Of a DNA stretch of 38,484 nt, positions 18,433 to 27,528 are shown piece after piece (position 1 is the stretch's first letter; the number at the start of each line of letters is the position of its first letter). Where the stretch lies: positions 1-38,484 of the forward strand of contig NZ_WTVK01000052.1 of NCBI RefSeq assembly GCF_012910805.1, given 5' to 3'. The stretch comes from Aromatoleum evansii. GTDB lineage: Bacteria; Pseudomonadota; Gammaproteobacteria; Burkholderiales; Rhodocyclaceae. The translations under genes and the position numbers were made by a program. The notes beneath the pieces were generated by a model. That model had not been told where the DNA came from. It saw nothing but the letters and a program-made list of their open reading frames with translations, and did not search any database.

Positions 18433-19671
18433 TCAGACGCGACGGAACGCGATGGTTCCGTTGGTCCCGCCAAAGCCGAACGAATTCGACAGCGCGGCGC
18501 GGATCTCCATCGGGCGGGCCTTGTTCGCGACGTAGTCGAGATCGCAACCTTCGTCCTGCTCGAAGATATTGATCGTCGGCGGAGCGATCTGGTTATGGAT
18601 CGCCAGCGTCGTGAACACCGCCTCGACACCTCCCGCTGCGCCCAGCAGGTGCCCCGTCATCGATTTGGTCGAATTCACCGCAATCGACTTGGCGCGGTCG
18701 CCGAAGCAACGCTTGACCGCCGTCGTCTCGGCCAGGTCGCCGAGCGGGGTCGACGTGCCGTGCGCGTTGATGTAATCGACCTCTTCGAGCGACATGCCGG
18801 CATCACGCATCGCATTGGTCATGCAGCGCGCGGCACCGTTGCCGTCCTCGCATGGGGCGGTCATGTGGTAGGCGTCCGCACTCATGCCGTAACCGACGAC
18901 TTCAGCGTAGATCTTTGCCCCACGCGCCTTCGCGTGCTCGTATTCCTCGAGCACGAGAACGCCCGCACCCTCGCCCAGGACGAAGCCGTCGCGCCCCTTG
19001 TCCCACGGACGGCTCGCCGTCTGCGGGTCGTCGTTGCGCGTGGACAGCGCGCGGGCCGAGGCAAACCCGCCAACGGCCAGAGGCGTGACGGTCGACTCCG
19101 CGCCCCCCGCGATCATCACGTCGGCGTCGCCGTACTGGATGAGGCGTGCCGCCTCGCCGATGCAGTGTGTGGCGGTCGTGCATGCGGTCACCATCGCCAG
19201 GCACGGCCCCTTGAGGCCGAACATGATCGACAGGTTGCCCGCGATCATGTTGATGATCGTGCCGGGGATGAAGAACGGGGAAATCTTGCGCGGCCCCGCC
19301 TTCAGGTAATCGTCGTGGGTCGCTTCGATCATCGGCAGACCGCCGATGCCCGACCCAAGATTGACGCCGATGCGCTCGGCGTTCTCTGCAGTCACCTGCA
19401 GCCCGGCATCCTTGAAGGCCTGGATGCCGGCGGCCATGCCGTAATGGATGAAGACATCCATGCGGCGCGCCTCTTTCGGCGAGAGATACGCGCCGATGTC
19501 GAACCCCTTCACCTCACCGGCGATCTTCACCGGAAAGTTCGTGGTATCGAAGCGCGTAATCTCGCCGATACCGGAGCGGCCGTTGAGGATATTGTCCCAG
19601 GCCTCCGGAACGGTATTGCCGACCGGGGAGATGATGCCCAGACCGGTAATGACGACTCTGCGACGGGTCAA
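18433..19671 (-). CDS. fabF: 3-oxoacyl-[acyl-carrier-protein] synthase II
   Basis: Beta-ketoacyl-ACP synthase II, elongating acyl-ACP with malonyl-ACP and important for long unsaturated chains. The 412-residue thiolase-fold protein has the nucleophile C164 in [10 protein letters not shown], then [11 protein letters not shown] and [13 protein letters not shown] with the two active-site histidines, and a [11 protein letters not shown]-terminal loop. It lies 21 bases after acpP, the same acpP-fabF order as in E. coli. Start ATG at 19671. It is the last Fab gene of the cluster, followed by the YgfX-like gene. Confidence 0.98.
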   Translation of the reverse strand: MTRRRVVITGLGIISPVGNTVPEAWDNILNGRSGIGEITRFDTTNFPVKIAGEVKGFDIGAYLSPKEARRMDVFIHYGMAAGIQAFKDAGLQVTAENAERIGVNLGSGIGGLPMIEATHDDYLKAGPRKISPFFIPGTIINMIAGNLSIMFGLKGPCLAMVTACTTATHCIGEAARLIQYGDADVMIAGGAESTVTPLAVGGFASARALSTRNDDPQTASRPWDKGRDGFVLGEGAGVLVLEEYEHAKARGAKIYAEVVGYGMSADAYHMTAPCEDGNGAARCMTNAMRDAGMSLEEVDYINAHGTSTPLGDLAETTAVKRCFGDRAKSIAVNSTKSMTGHLLGAAGGVEAVFTTLAIHNQIAPPTINIFEQDEGCDLDYVANKARPMEIRAALSNSFGFGGTNGTIAFRRV

Positions 19672-19692
19672 TGTTCGCTCCGGTAATCAGTC

Positions 19693-19932
19693 TTACTTCT
19701 TCAGGTGGGCGTTGACGTAGTCAATCGCCTGCTGAACCGTGGTGATCTTCTCAGCTTCCTCGTCCGGGATTTCGCACTCGAACTCTTCCTCGAGGGCCAT
19801 GACCAGTTCCACGGTATCCAGCGAATCCGCGCCCAGATCGTCGACGAACGAGGACTCGATCTTGATTTCCGACTCGTTCACACCAAGTTGTTCGGCGACA
19901 ATTTTCTTGACGCGCTGCTCGATGTTCTCCAT
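19693..19932 (-). CDS. acpP: Acyl carrier protein
   Basis: Acidic four-helix carrier of 79 residues that holds growing acyl chains on a 4'-phosphopantetheine arm attached at S37 in [15 protein letters not shown]. Helix III/IV sequence [17 protein letters not shown] is classical. The N-terminus [18 protein letters not shown] matches proteobacterial AcpP closely. AAGGAG lies upstream of the ATG with normal spacing. The 93 bases between fabG and acpP contain a possible -10 (TAGAAT, 19990-19985) and a GC-rich element with seven Ts, so acpP may have its own transcript in addition to the operon. Confidence 0.98.
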   Translation of the reverse strand: MENIEQRVKKIVAEQLGVNESEIKIESSFVDDLGADSLDTVELVMALEEEFECEIPDEEAEKITTVQQAIDYVNAHLKK

Positions 19933-19969
19933 GAACTAACTCCTTCCCAGAATGATCCAGATATGTAAG

Positions 19970-20023
19970 AAAAAAAGCCGGCGTATTCTACCAAAAAGGA
20001 TGAGAACCGCTATCGCCGCCGGC
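19970..20023 (-). terminator. Possible weak terminator/attenuator between fabG and acpP
   Basis: Minus strand: GCCGGCG (20023-20017) can pair with CGCCGGC (19983-19977), which is directly followed by seven Ts. The 33-base loop makes the hairpin weak unless the loop is itself structured; it contains TAGAAT, a possible -10 for acpP. I see the T-run and the GC block clearly; termination itself is uncertain. Confidence 0.35.
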
Positions 20024-20025
20024 GA

Positions 20026-20775
20026 TTACGACATGTACATGCCGCCATTCACGTGCAGGGTCGTGCCCGTTACGTAGGCGGCAGCGGGCGAGGCCAGGAA
20101 GGCCACCGCTCCGGCGATTTCTTCGGGACGTCCGAGACGGCCGAGGGCGATGTTGCCCAGCAGCGCATCGCGGGCAGCTTCAGGCAGCGCACGGGTCATG
20201 TCGGTGTCGATAAAGCCCGGCGCCACGCAATTGACAGTGATGTTGCGGCTACCCAGCTCGCGAGCCAGCGCGCGGCTCATGCCGGCAACGCCGGCCTTCG
20301 CTGCTGCGTAATTCGCCTGCCCGGGGTTGCCGGCGCTGCCGACCACGGACGTGATGTTGATGATACGGCCGCCACGCGCCTTCATCATGCCGCGCATGAC
20401 CAGACGCGACATGCGGAACACGGACTTGAGGTTGGTATCGATGACCGCGTCCCACTCCTCGTCCTTCATGCGCATCGCGAGGTTGTCGCGCGTGATTCCG
20501 GCATTGTTCACGAGAATGCCGACGGCACCGAAACGCTTCTCGATATCGCCGATCGCGGCTTCGCACGCAGCGGCATCGGTGACATTCAGGGCCAACCCGC
20601 AGCCCTTGATGCCGGCTTCCTGCAGGCCATTATCGATATCCGCGGCACCGGCTTCCGACGTCGCGGTACCGACGACCGTCGCTCCCAGCCGCCCCAGTTC
20701 GAGCGCGACCGCGCGCCCGATTCCGCGGGACGCACCGGTCACGAGGGCCACCTGCCCTTCGAGCGAAAAACTCAT
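20026..20775 (-). CDS. fabG: 3-oxoacyl-[acyl-carrier-protein] reductase
   Basis: NADPH-dependent short-chain dehydrogenase reducing 3-oxoacyl-ACP. It has 249 residues from ATG 20775, which is preceded by GAGGTG at good spacing; a GTG at 20784 overlaps the fabD end and is less likely. Visible motifs: TGASRGIGRAV cofactor loop, NNAGITRDN, the catalytic Ser in ITSVVGSAGNPGQ and YAAAK with Tyr and Lys, and the C-terminal VTGTTLHVNGGMYMS, which is diagnostic for FabG within the SDR family. It follows fabD by five bases. Confidence 0.98.
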   Translation of the reverse strand: MSFSLEGQVALVTGASRGIGRAVALELGRLGATVVGTATSEAGAADIDNGLQEAGIKGCGLALNVTDAAACEAAIGDIEKRFGAVGILVNNAGITRDNLAMRMKDEEWDAVIDTNLKSVFRMSRLVMRGMMKARGGRIINITSVVGSAGNPGQANYAAAKAGVAGMSRALARELGSRNITVNCVAPGFIDTDMTRALPEAARDALLGNIALGRLGRPEEIAGAVAFLASPAAAYVTGTTLHVNGGMYMS

Positions 20776-20780
20776 TGATG

Positions 20781-21710
20781 TCACCTCACCGCGGCAATGG
20801 ATTGTTCGAGACTCGCGGCGTCGTGAATCGAGCCGCCCTGCACTTCACCCGCGATCCGCTTGGTCATGCCCGCGAGCACCTTGCCCGGACCGCATTCGAG
20901 GACATGCCCCATGCCACGGCGCGCCATGTCCTGCACGAGCTCGATCCAGCGCACCGGCGAAAAAGCCTGGCGCACGAGCGCGTCACGAATCCTGGCGGGG
21001 TCGTCATACACGGCGACATCCACATTGTTGATGACGTCGATCGCGGGCTTGCGGATGGTCACTGACGCGAGTCGCTCGGCAAGCCGCTCCGCGGCCGGCT
21101 TCATCAGCGCGCAATGGAACGGGGCGCTCACGGGAAGCAGCATCGCACGCTTCGCGCCGCGCGCCTTCGCGGCCTCGATCGCGCGCTCGACCGCGCCCTT
21201 CGCGCCGGCGATCACGATCTGACCGGGGGCGTTGAGATTGGCGGCCTCCACCACCTCGCCCTGCGCCGCTTCGGCGCAGGCTTCGCGGACGGCCTCGACC
21301 TCCAGCCCCAGCAGCGCGGCCATGCCGCCCTCGCCGGCGGGAACCGCCTCCTGCATCGCCTGCGCGCGGAAACGCACTAGCGGGACGGCGTCGGCAAAGG
21401 CCATCGCCCCGGCGGCGACCAGCGCCGAATACTCGCCGAGACTGTGGCCGGCGACCAACTGCGGCTTCGGACCACCGGCCGCAAGCCAGGCACGATACGC
21501 TGCCACACCGGCCGTGAGCATCAGGGGCTGGGTGTTGACGGTCAGCGCCAGCCGCTCGGCGGGGCCGTCATTGACCATCTGCCAGAGGTCCTCGCCGAGC
21601 GCATCCGACGCCTCGGCAAAGGTGTCACGGATTTCGGCACGGTCGCCGTAACCCGTCATCATTCCGACGGATTGGGAACCCTGTCCCGGAAAAACCAGAG
21701 CAAAAGCCAT
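20781..21710 (-). CDS. fabD: Malonyl CoA-acyl carrier protein transacylase
   Basis: Loads malonyl groups from CoA onto ACP. The 309-residue protein starts FALVFPGQGSQSVGMM, has the nucleophile S90 in AGHSLGEYSAL, the substrate-carboxylate arginine in VRFRAQAMQEAVP, and the catalytic His in VSAPFHCALM. It sits between fabH (15-base gap) and fabG, the standard fabHDG order. Start ATG at 21710. Nothing unusual is seen. Confidence 0.98.
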   Translation of the reverse strand: MAFALVFPGQGSQSVGMMTGYGDRAEIRDTFAEASDALGEDLWQMVNDGPAERLALTVNTQPLMLTAGVAAYRAWLAAGGPKPQLVAGHSLGEYSALVAAGAMAFADAVPLVRFRAQAMQEAVPAGEGGMAALLGLEVEAVREACAEAAQGEVVEAANLNAPGQIVIAGAKGAVERAIEAAKARGAKRAMLLPVSAPFHCALMKPAAERLAERLASVTIRKPAIDVINNVDVAVYDDPARIRDALVRQAFSPVRWIELVQDMARRGMGHVLECGPGKVLAGMTKRIAGEVQGGSIHDAASLEQSIAAVR

Positions 21711-21725
21711 TGTTCTTGTCCTGAC

Positions 21726-22691
21726 TCAGAATTGGAGCAGCGCCGCGCCCCACGTGAAACCACCGCCGACGCCTTCGACGATGATGCGCTGGCCTGCACG
21801 GATCCGTCCGTCGCGCACGGCGAGGTCGAGAGCGAGCGGGATCGATGCGGCCGACGTATTGCCGTGACGATCGACGGTGGCGATGACCTTCTCCATCGGC
21901 ACGCCGAGCCGCTTCGCCGTCGCCTGAATGATGCGGATGTTCGCCTGATGCGGGATCAGCCAATCGACGGCCCCGGCCTCCATGCCGGACTCTGCGAGAA
22001 CCTCGTTGGCGACCTCGCCGAGCACCTTGACCGCAAACTTGAATACCGCCTGCCCGTCCATGCGCAGGAACGGATCGCCGATCACCTGACCGGACGCGAC
22101 CGCCCCGGGGACGCACAGGATGGGATGGTGACTGCCGTCGGCATGCAGCGCGGTCGCGAGGATGCCAGGCTTGTCGGACGCCTCGAGCACGACGGCACCC
22201 GCGCCGTCACCGAACAGCACGCAGGTGCCGCGGTCGGACCAGTCGAGAATGCGCGAGAACACCTCGGCGCCCACCACCAGCGCGCGCTTGTGACTGCCGG
22301 AACGGATAAATTTTTCGGCGATCGTCAGCCCGTAGACGAAGCCCGTGCACACCGCCTGCACATCGAACGCGGCCGCGCCGTTGCGCATGCCGAGCTTGGA
22401 TTGCAGCAGGGTCGCCGTGCTGGGAAAGATGCAGTCGGGGGTCGAGGTCGCGACAATGACGAGATCGATGTCCTCAGGCTGCAGACCAGCGGCGGCGATG
22501 GCGCGGCGGCTCGCCTCGCAGGCGAGATCGCTCGAGGTGACGTCGCGTGCGGCGAGGTGACGGGTACGGATTCCGGTGCGCTCGACGATCCACTCGTCCG
22601 ACGTGTCGATGCCGCGCGCGACCAGATCGTCGTTACTGACCGGCTCGCCGGGCAGGAAACTTCCGGTACCGGCAATTCGTGCATAGATCAT
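21726..22691 (-). CDS. fabH: 3-oxoacyl-[acyl-carrier-protein] synthase III
   Basis: Initiates fatty-acid synthesis by condensing acetyl-CoA with malonyl-ACP. The 321-residue protein has the catalytic triad of the KAS III group: C115 in [13 protein letters not shown], His in [10 protein letters not shown], and Asn in RHGNTSAAS. The N-terminus [12 protein letters not shown] and [14 protein letters not shown] are family signatures. I set the start at ATG 22691, where ATGA overlaps the plsX stop; the frame is open much further upstream across plsX but is not FabH-like there. Confidence 0.98.
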   Translation of the reverse strand: MIYARIAGTGSFLPGEPVSNDDLVARGIDTSDEWIVERTGIRTRHLAARDVTSSDLACEASRRAIAAAGLQPEDIDLVIVATSTPDCIFPSTATLLQSKLGMRNGAAAFDVQAVCTGFVYGLTIAEKFIRSGSHKRALVVGAEVFSRILDWSDRGTCVLFGDGAGAVVLEASDKPGILATALHADGSHHPILCVPGAVASGQVIGDPFLRMDGQAVFKFAVKVLGEVANEVLAESGMEAGAVDWLIPHQANIRIIQATAKRLGVPMEKVIATVDRHGNTSAASIPLALDLAVRDGRIRAGQRIIVEGVGGGFTWGAALLQF

Positions 22692-23701
22692 GCTGCTCTC
22701 CCCATTGCCGCCATCCGCTCGCTGATGCGCTCGACGAGTCGGTTCGACGCGGCCTCGGCGGCACGGTGAATGGCCTGCTCGAATGCATACGCGTCGGCCG
22801 AACCGTGGCTCTTGACCACCACGCCGCGCAGCCCGACTAGGGCCGCGCCGTTGTAGCGACGATGATCGACACGTCGCTTGAAGCGCTTGAGCGCAGGCAT
22901 CGCGACGACCGCCATGGCCTTGGTCAATAGGCTGCGGCTGAATTCCTCCTTGAGGAATGCGGCAAGCATCTGAGCAAGCCCCTCGGACGTCTTCAACGCC
23001 ACGTTCCCGACGAAGCCGTCGCAGACGACCACGTCGGTCGTTCCCTTGTAGATGTCGTCGCCTTCGACGTTGCCGTAGAAGTTCAGGCCACTGCCGCGCA
23101 GCAGCTCGCCGGCGCGCTTGACCACATCGTTGCCCTTGATCGCTTCTTCGCCGATGTTGAGCAGCCCCACCGACGGGCGGTCGACGTGCTCGACCGCGGA
23201 GACGAGCATCGCCCCCATGATGCCGAACTGCAGCAGGTGCTCGGGCTCGCAATCGACGTTGGCACCGAGGTCGAGCACATACACCTGCCCCGTTCGCGTG
23301 GGCAGGATGGTCGCAATCGCAGGCCGGTCGATGCCGTCGAGCGTCTTGAGAACGAAGCGCGAGATCGCCATCAGCGCGCCCGTATTGCCGGCGGACACAG
23401 CGGCCTGGGCCGTACCGGCCTTCACCAGATCAACGGCAACGCGCATCGACGAATCCTTCTTCGTGCGCATTGCGATCGCCGGCGGGTCGTCCATCTCGAC
23501 GACCTCGGACGCCGCGCGGACCGAGAGACGATCCGCAAAGCCATTGCCAATCGCGGCCACGGCCTGATCGAGCGCACTCTGACGCCCGACCAGAATCACC
23601 TTGGCCTCGGGATGGTTGCGCAGGAAGGCCTGCGCGGCCGGCACCGTCACGGACGGGCCATGATCGCCGCCCATGCAGTCAATCGCAACGGTGACACCCA
23701 T
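22688..23701 (-). CDS. plsX: Phosphate acyltransferase PlsX
   Basis: Makes acyl-phosphate from acyl-ACP for the PlsY route to phosphatidic acid, connecting fatty-acid and phospholipid synthesis. The 337-residue protein opens [15 protein letters not shown], with [40 protein letters not shown] and [13 protein letters not shown], all PlsX landmarks. Start chosen at ATG 23701; a TTG five codons upstream is less likely. A hairpin with six Ts separates it from rpmF, and its end overlaps fabH by four bases. Confidence 0.97.
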   Translation of the reverse strand: MGVTVAIDCMGGDHGPSVTVPAAQAFLRNHPEAKVILVGRQSALDQAVAAIGNGFADRLSVRAASEVVEMDDPPAIAMRTKKDSSMRVAVDLVKAGTAQAAVSAGNTGALMAISRFVLKTLDGIDRPAIATILPTRTGQVYVLDLGANVDCEPEHLLQFGIMGAMLVSAVEHVDRPSVGLLNIGEEAIKGNDVVKRAGELLRGSGLNFYGNVEGDDIYKGTTDVVVCDGFVGNVALKTSEGLAQMLAAFLKEEFSRSLLTKAMAVVAMPALKRFKRRVDHRRYNGAALVGLRGVVVKSHGSADAYAFEQAIHRAAEAASNRLVERISERMAAMGRAA

Positions 23702-23737
23702 GGTGCTTTCGCGCAACTCGAACAGGAATTCGGGATG

Positions 23738-23766
23738 AAAAAACGGCGCAGACGCCCTAAGCGCCG
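23738..23766 (-). terminator. Hairpin terminator/attenuator between rpmF and plsX
   Basis: Minus strand: CGGCGC (23766-23761), an 11-base loop, GCGCCG (23749-23744), then TTTTTT (23743-23738). The six GC pairs and uninterrupted T-run are a standard intrinsic terminator, placed 21 bases after the rpmF stop and 36 before the plsX start. It would let the ribosomal-protein part of the transcript exceed the lipid part. Confidence 0.65.
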
Positions 23767-23787
23767 CGCCGCCTTGGAAGACAGGAC

Positions 23788-23967
23788 TTATTCGCCCTTG
23801 GTCTTGACGACTTTCTTGCCGCGATACACACCGCTCGGGCTGATGTGGTGGCGCAGATGGACTTCGCCGGTGGTCGCTTCGACGGCGAGCGGGGGGTTGG
23901 TCAGGAAGTCGTGCGCACGATGCATGCCACGCTTGGAGGGGGATTTCTTGTTCTGCTGAACGGCCAT
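23788..23967 (-). CDS. rpmF: 50S ribosomal protein L32
   Basis: Basic 59-residue ribosomal protein of the large subunit. The translation begins [20 protein letters not shown] and ends KKVVKTKGE, the classical L32 pattern in proteobacteria; [14 protein letters not shown] is the conserved centre. No Cys pairs are present, so this is the zinc-free form. AGGAG lies seven bases before the ATG. It stands 27 bases after yceD, the near-universal yceD-rpmF pair, and a terminator-like hairpin follows it. It is short enough to be missed by a 60-residue cutoff. Confidence 0.97.
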   Translation of the reverse strand: MAVQQNKKSPSKRGMHRAHDFLTNPPLAVEATTGEVHLRHHISPSGVYRGKKVVKTKGE

Positions 23968-23994
23968 GAAAAACTCCTAGTACAAATATCGCGC

Positions 23995-24498
23995 CTATTC
24001 CGCGCCGTCGTTCTTGCGCAACTTCTCAAGCGACGCGAAAGGCGATTCCTTTACGGCACCACCGTCAGGGCGGGGCGCCTCACACTTTTCATGCCGAGGC
24101 GCAATAGGCACCGCCAGCACGATCTCATCCTCGACCAACGCCGTCACATCCATGTCCGGCATTGCTTCAATTGCATCGAACGCATCTTCCTCCAGCTCGT
24201 CGTCCGCGATCGGCTGACCGGGCCTGACGAGCTCGAAGAGCACATCCACGCCCAAGGGCCAGATCATCGGACCGAGGCAGCGCTGGCAACGCACCTGCAA
24301 CTCGCCTGAAATGACGAGCCGCATGCGCGGCCTGCGATCCAGCCCCATCTCACCGACAAGGCTGAACTGCACGCTACCGGACGTGTCCAGCAGCACATCG
24401 CCGAGCCGCGGCAGGTCCGCCAGCGGGATGATCGCGCTCAGACTGCGACCTTCGGCAGCAAACTTGAACGGATCCGGAAGAATGCTTCGTTGCGGCAT
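23995..24498 (-). CDS. yceD: YceD/DUF177 family protein (23S rRNA accumulation)
   Basis: A 167-residue acidic protein with the family's C-x2-C motif (C71, C74 in RCQRCLGPM), LVISGELQV before it, and a C-terminal [14 protein letters not shown], which is highly typical of DUF177/YceD proteins. In E. coli and plants members are needed for normal 23S rRNA accumulation, consistent with co-transcription with rpmF. The ATG at 24498 is only nine bases downstream of a consensus -10 and has no ribosome-binding site, so the mRNA may be nearly leaderless. Confidence 0.93.
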   Translation of the reverse strand: MPQRSILPDPFKFAAEGRSLSAIIPLADLPRLGDVLLDTSGSVQFSLVGEMGLDRRPRMRLVISGELQVRCQRCLGPMIWPLGVDVLFELVRPGQPIADDELEEDAFDAIEAMPDMDVTALVEDEIVLAVPIAPRHEKCEAPRPDGGAVKESPFASLEKLRKNDGAE

Positions 24499-24507
24499 AA
24501 GGGGCGC

Positions 24508-24536
24508 ATGATATTATTTTCGGCTTCCCCTGTCAA
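24508..24536 (-). promoter_or_regulatory. Sigma-70 promoter of yceD-rpmF-plsX-fab cluster
   Basis: Minus strand: TTGACA (24536-24531), 17-base spacer, TATCAT (24513-24508). The -35 is perfect and the -10 differs by one base. Transcription would begin near 24500-24502, directly at the yceD start codon (24498). Confidence 0.85.
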
Positions 24537-24624
24537 AACCCCGAAACGCCTATTTTCAAGGATTTGCGCTGCCGAGAAGGCAGCACGAGCCTCATAGCGT
24601 CGCTCGGCCCCAGCCACTTCGATC

Positions 24625-25200
24625 ATGAAACTGATACTCGCCTCGACCTCAGCCTATCGCCGCATGCTCCTGGAACGTTTCCAGACACCGTTCGAGACGG
24701 CCAGTCCAAAGGTTGATGAGACCCCCCTGCCCGGGGAAGCACCACCCGCCACCGCAAATCGCTTGGCGATCGAGAAAGCACGGGCAGTCGCACTCGACCA
24801 TACCGACGCCCTGGTGATCGGCAGCGATCAGGTCGCGCACATCGGCGACGAAGTATTCGGCAAGCCCGGCACCGTCGACAGAGCCATCGCGCAATTGCGC
24901 CGCATGAGCGGTCAGGCCGTCACTTTCCACACCGCGCTCGCGGTCGTCAATACGCGCACGGGCCACGTTCGCAGCGAGAGCGTGCCGACTTTCGTGCGCT
25001 TCCGCGAACTGGACGACGACGAAATCCGACGCTACGTGGACAAGGAGCGCCCGCTCGACTGCGCCGGCAGCGCCAAATCGGAGGGACTGGGGATCACGCT
25101 CCTCGAATCGCTCTCGGGCGACGACCCGACCGCCCTGATCGGCTTGCCGCTGATCGCGCTGTCACGCCTGCTGCGCGCGGAAGGCATGCAACTCCCATGA
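24625..25200 (+). CDS. Maf-like nucleotide pyrophosphatase (YceF group)
   Basis: House-cleaning pyrophosphatase of 191 residues; the YceF subgroup hydrolyses 7-methyl-GTP. Signatures are the N-terminal LILASTSAYRRMLLERF, KVDETPLPGE, VIGSDQVA with the catalytic Asp, FGKPGT, and the DCAGSAKSEGLG loop. The QVA (rather than T/E-rich) sequence after GSD fits YceF more than the dTTPase YhdE. It is divergent from yceD with 126 bases between, and its stop overlaps the next gene by four bases (ATGA, 25197-25200). No clear ribosome-binding site is seen. Confidence 0.93.
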   Translation: MKLILASTSAYRRMLLERFQTPFETASPKVDETPLPGEAPPATANRLAIEKARAVALDHTDALVIGSDQVAHIGDEVFGKPGTVDRAIAQLRRMSGQAVTFHTALAVVNTRTGHVRSESVPTFVRFRELDDDEIRRYVDKERPLDCAGSAKSEGLGITLLESLSGDDPTALIGLPLIALSRLLRAEGMQLP

Positions 25201-25916
25201 CCGCACGGCGCGGAGCATTGTTTCTGGTCCCGGTCAGCCTCGGCGACACGACATGCGCACACATCCTCCCGCACGAAGTACAGGCGATTGCGCGCCGGCT
25301 GCGCCACTTCGTCGTGGAAAACGCCAAGACCGCACGATCTGAACTGAAGCGCCTCGACCACCCGGGCCCAGTGCGGGATATCGACATCCAGGTCTTGCCG
25401 GAGAAGGACTCCAGCGCCGCACTCGATGCGCTGCTGGCACCGGCGCTGCAGGGGCAGGACATCGGCCTGATGTCGGAAGCCGGCTGCCCGGCGGTCGCGG
25501 ATCCCGGAGCACGCCTGGTGGCGCGCGCGCACGCCCTGGGCGTCGAGGTGCGACCGCTGGTCGGACCGTCGTCGATCCTGCTCGCCCTGATGGCCTCCGG
25601 CCTGAACGGTCAGAGCTTCGCCTTCAACGGTTACCTGCCCGTTGCCGACGCGGAGCGGGACGGCCGCATCCGGCAGATCGAGGATGAATCTCGCCGCCTG
25701 CAGCGGACGCAGATATTTATCGAGACCCCCTACCGCAACGAGCGACTGTTCGACGCACTGCTGGCGAACTGCCGCCCGACCACGCGCCTATGTGTCGCAC
25801 GCGAACTCACCACGGACAACGAGTGGGTGGCCAGCGCGAGCATTGCCGACTGGCGCAAGAGGCCCAGCCCGGAACTGGCGAAACGCCCCACCCTTTTTCT
25901 GATTCTGGCGAGCTGA
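25197..25916 (+). CDS. Tetrapyrrole-methylase-family SAM-dependent methyltransferase
   Basis: A 239-residue protein of the RsmI-like/tetrapyrrole (corrin/porphyrin) methylase fold. Visible elements are ALFLVPVSLGD at the N-terminus, LMSEAGCPAVADPGARLV (SAM-binding region), VRPLVGPSSILLALMASGL, and IFIETPYRNERLFDALL, as in RsmI. It lacks the TPIGNL start and the extra C-terminal domain of true RsmI, so the 16S rRNA target cannot be assumed. Coupled to the maf-like gene, a pairing common in betaproteobacteria. It converges on the HAD gene with just three bases between the stops. Confidence 0.88.
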   Translation: MTARRGALFLVPVSLGDTTCAHILPHEVQAIARRLRHFVVENAKTARSELKRLDHPGPVRDIDIQVLPEKDSSAALDALLAPALQGQDIGLMSEAGCPAVADPGARLVARAHALGVEVRPLVGPSSILLALMASGLNGQSFAFNGYLPVADAERDGRIRQIEDESRRLQRTQIFIETPYRNERLFDALLANCRPTTRLCVARELTTDNEWVASASIADWRKRPSPELAKRPTLFLILAS

Positions 25917-25919
25917 CGA

Positions 25920-26576
25920 TCAGGCGTTATCGCGCAGCCACAGGGCGAGCTCGGCTGGCGAATCGAGAAGCCCAACGACTTCCTCGGCCTCCAGCGCCTC
26001 CCTCGGGTGCGCGCCGAAGGCCACACCGAGCCCGGCCACCCCTGCGTTCCTCGCCATCTGCAGGTCGTGCGTGGTATCACCAACCATCAGCGTGCGATCC
26101 CGGGCGACGCCGAGTTCGTCCATGATCTCCTCCAGCATCGCCGGATGCGGCTTCGAGAAACATTCGTCCGCGCACCGCGTGCTGTGGAAAAACGGCGTCA
26201 GACCACTTTGTTCCAGTGCGCGATTGAGCCCGAGCCGACTCTTCCCGGTTGCGACCGCCAGCATCCGGCCGGCCGCGGAAAGCTCTTCTATCATCGCGTA
26301 GGTACCGGGGAACAGCGACAGCTCGTGATCCCCCGCGAGGTAATGGTAACGATAGCGCTCGACCATCCGCGGATAGTCGGACTCGGGCAGATCGGGCACC
26401 GCATGGCGCAGCGCATCGGAGAGCCCCAGCCCGATGACGTGGCGCGCGCGCGCCTCGGACGGCAGCGGCAGATCCAGATCGCGCGTCGCGGCCATGATCG
26501 CGTTCACGATCGCGGCCGCCGAATCCATGAGGGTCCCGTCCCAGTCGAAGACGATGAGGTCGAAGCGCTTAGCCAT
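25920..26576 (-). CDS. HAD-family hydrolase, phosphoglycolate-phosphatase-like
   Basis: A 218-residue subfamily IA HAD phosphatase. Motif I is FDWDGTLMDS (D11 and D13), followed by a helical cap (residues about 17-85), motif II VATGKS, motif III Lys in CFSKPHPAML, and motif IV VGDTTHDLQMARNAG. The substrate is not fixed by sequence; phosphoglycolate is the usual guess. I set the start at ATG 26576, where the first eight bases overlap the rluC end (ATGGCTAA). In betaproteobacteria this gene often follows rluC. Confidence 0.9.
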   Translation of the reverse strand: MAKRFDLIVFDWDGTLMDSAAAIVNAIMAATRDLDLPLPSEARARHVIGLGLSDALRHAVPDLPESDYPRMVERYRYHYLAGDHELSLFPGTYAMIEELSAAGRMLAVATGKSRLGLNRALEQSGLTPFFHSTRCADECFSKPHPAMLEEIMDELGVARDRTLMVGDTTHDLQMARNAGVAGLGVAFGAHPREALEAEEVVGLLDSPAELALWLRDNA

Positions 26577-27528
26577 GGTTGCGAGACTCTGTTGCATCCA
26601 GGTGATCGATAAAGCCCTGCAGCTCCTCCGGCAGCGGCGCATGCAGCACGATCGGCTCCCCGCTCAGCGGATGGGCAAACGCGAGATGGGCCGCATGGAG
26701 GAACATCCGCTTCAGCCCCTCATGCTCGAGCGCCTTGTTGAGCGGAAAATCGCCGTACTTGTCGTCGCCACACAGCGGGAAGCCGAGATGGGCAAGATGG
26801 ACGCGGATCTGATGGGTACGACCGGTCTTGAGTTCCACTTCGAGCAGGCTGAAACGCTGCCACCTCTTCACGAGCCGCACGATGCTGTGGGCCGGCTTGC
26901 CATCGCCACTGACCCGTACACGTCGCTCGCCTTCCGGCGTCAGGTATTTGAACAGTGGTTCCTTCACGTGCTGGAGCGCATTGCCCCACCGTCCCGGCAC
27001 CAGCGTGAGGTAGCGCTTCTCGACACGCCCCTCGCGCATCATGTCATGCAGGGCGGTGAGCGCGGAGCGCTTCTTCGCGATGATCAGCAGCCCCGACGTT
27101 TCGCGATCGATGCGGTGCGCGAGTTCGAGCATGCGCGCTTGCGGCCGCTGGCTGCGCAGCTGCTCGATGACGCCGAAGCTCACCCCGCTGCCCCCATGCA
27201 CGGCCTTGCCCGAAGGCTTGTCGATGACGATGATCGCGTCGTCCTCAAACACGACCGGCAGGGGCTTGCCCGCGGGGACCGCCGCAGGCGTACTCGACTC
27301 GGCGATGCGAACCGGGGGAATCCTCACCTCGTCGCCAAGCGCCAAGCGGTAGGTCGGACCGACCCGACCGCCATTCACGCGCACTTCGCCGCTGCGCAGG
27401 ATGCGATAGACGTGGCTTTTCGGCACCCCCTTGCACACCCGCATGAGGTAGTTGTCTATCCGCTGACCGGCCACAGAATCATCGACGCGCTCGCGCCTGA
27501 CTGTTGCCGCTTTGCCTTGTGCCATCAT
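26569..27528 (-). CDS. rluC: Ribosomal large-subunit pseudouridine synthase RluC
   Basis: Converts specific uridines of 23S rRNA (955, 2504, 2580 in E. coli) to pseudouridine. The 319-residue protein has an N-terminal S4 domain (QRIDNYLMRVCKGVPKSHVYR, then GEVRVNGGRV) and the RluA-type catalytic domain with D141 in AHRIDRETSGLLII and the RTHQIRVHLAHLG motif. Two adjacent ATGs (27528 and 27525) are possible starts; AGGA is immediately upstream. The frame is open to 27771, but those residues are not family-like. It is divergent from rne, the standard rluC-rne arrangement. Confidence 0.95.
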   Translation of the reverse strand: MMAQGKAATVRRERVDDSVAGQRIDNYLMRVCKGVPKSHVYRILRSGEVRVNGGRVGPTYRLALGDEVRIPPVRIAESSTPAAVPAGKPLPVVFEDDAIIVIDKPSGKAVHGGSGVSFGVIEQLRSQRPQARMLELAHRIDRETSGLLIIAKKRSALTALHDMMREGRVEKRYLTLVPGRWGNALQHVKEPLFKYLTPEGERRVRVSGDGKPAHSIVRLVKRWQRFSLLEVELKTGRTHQIRVHLAHLGFPLCGDDKYGDFPLNKALEHEGLKRMFLHAAHLAFAHPLSGEPIVLHAPLPEELQGFIDHLDATESRNHG

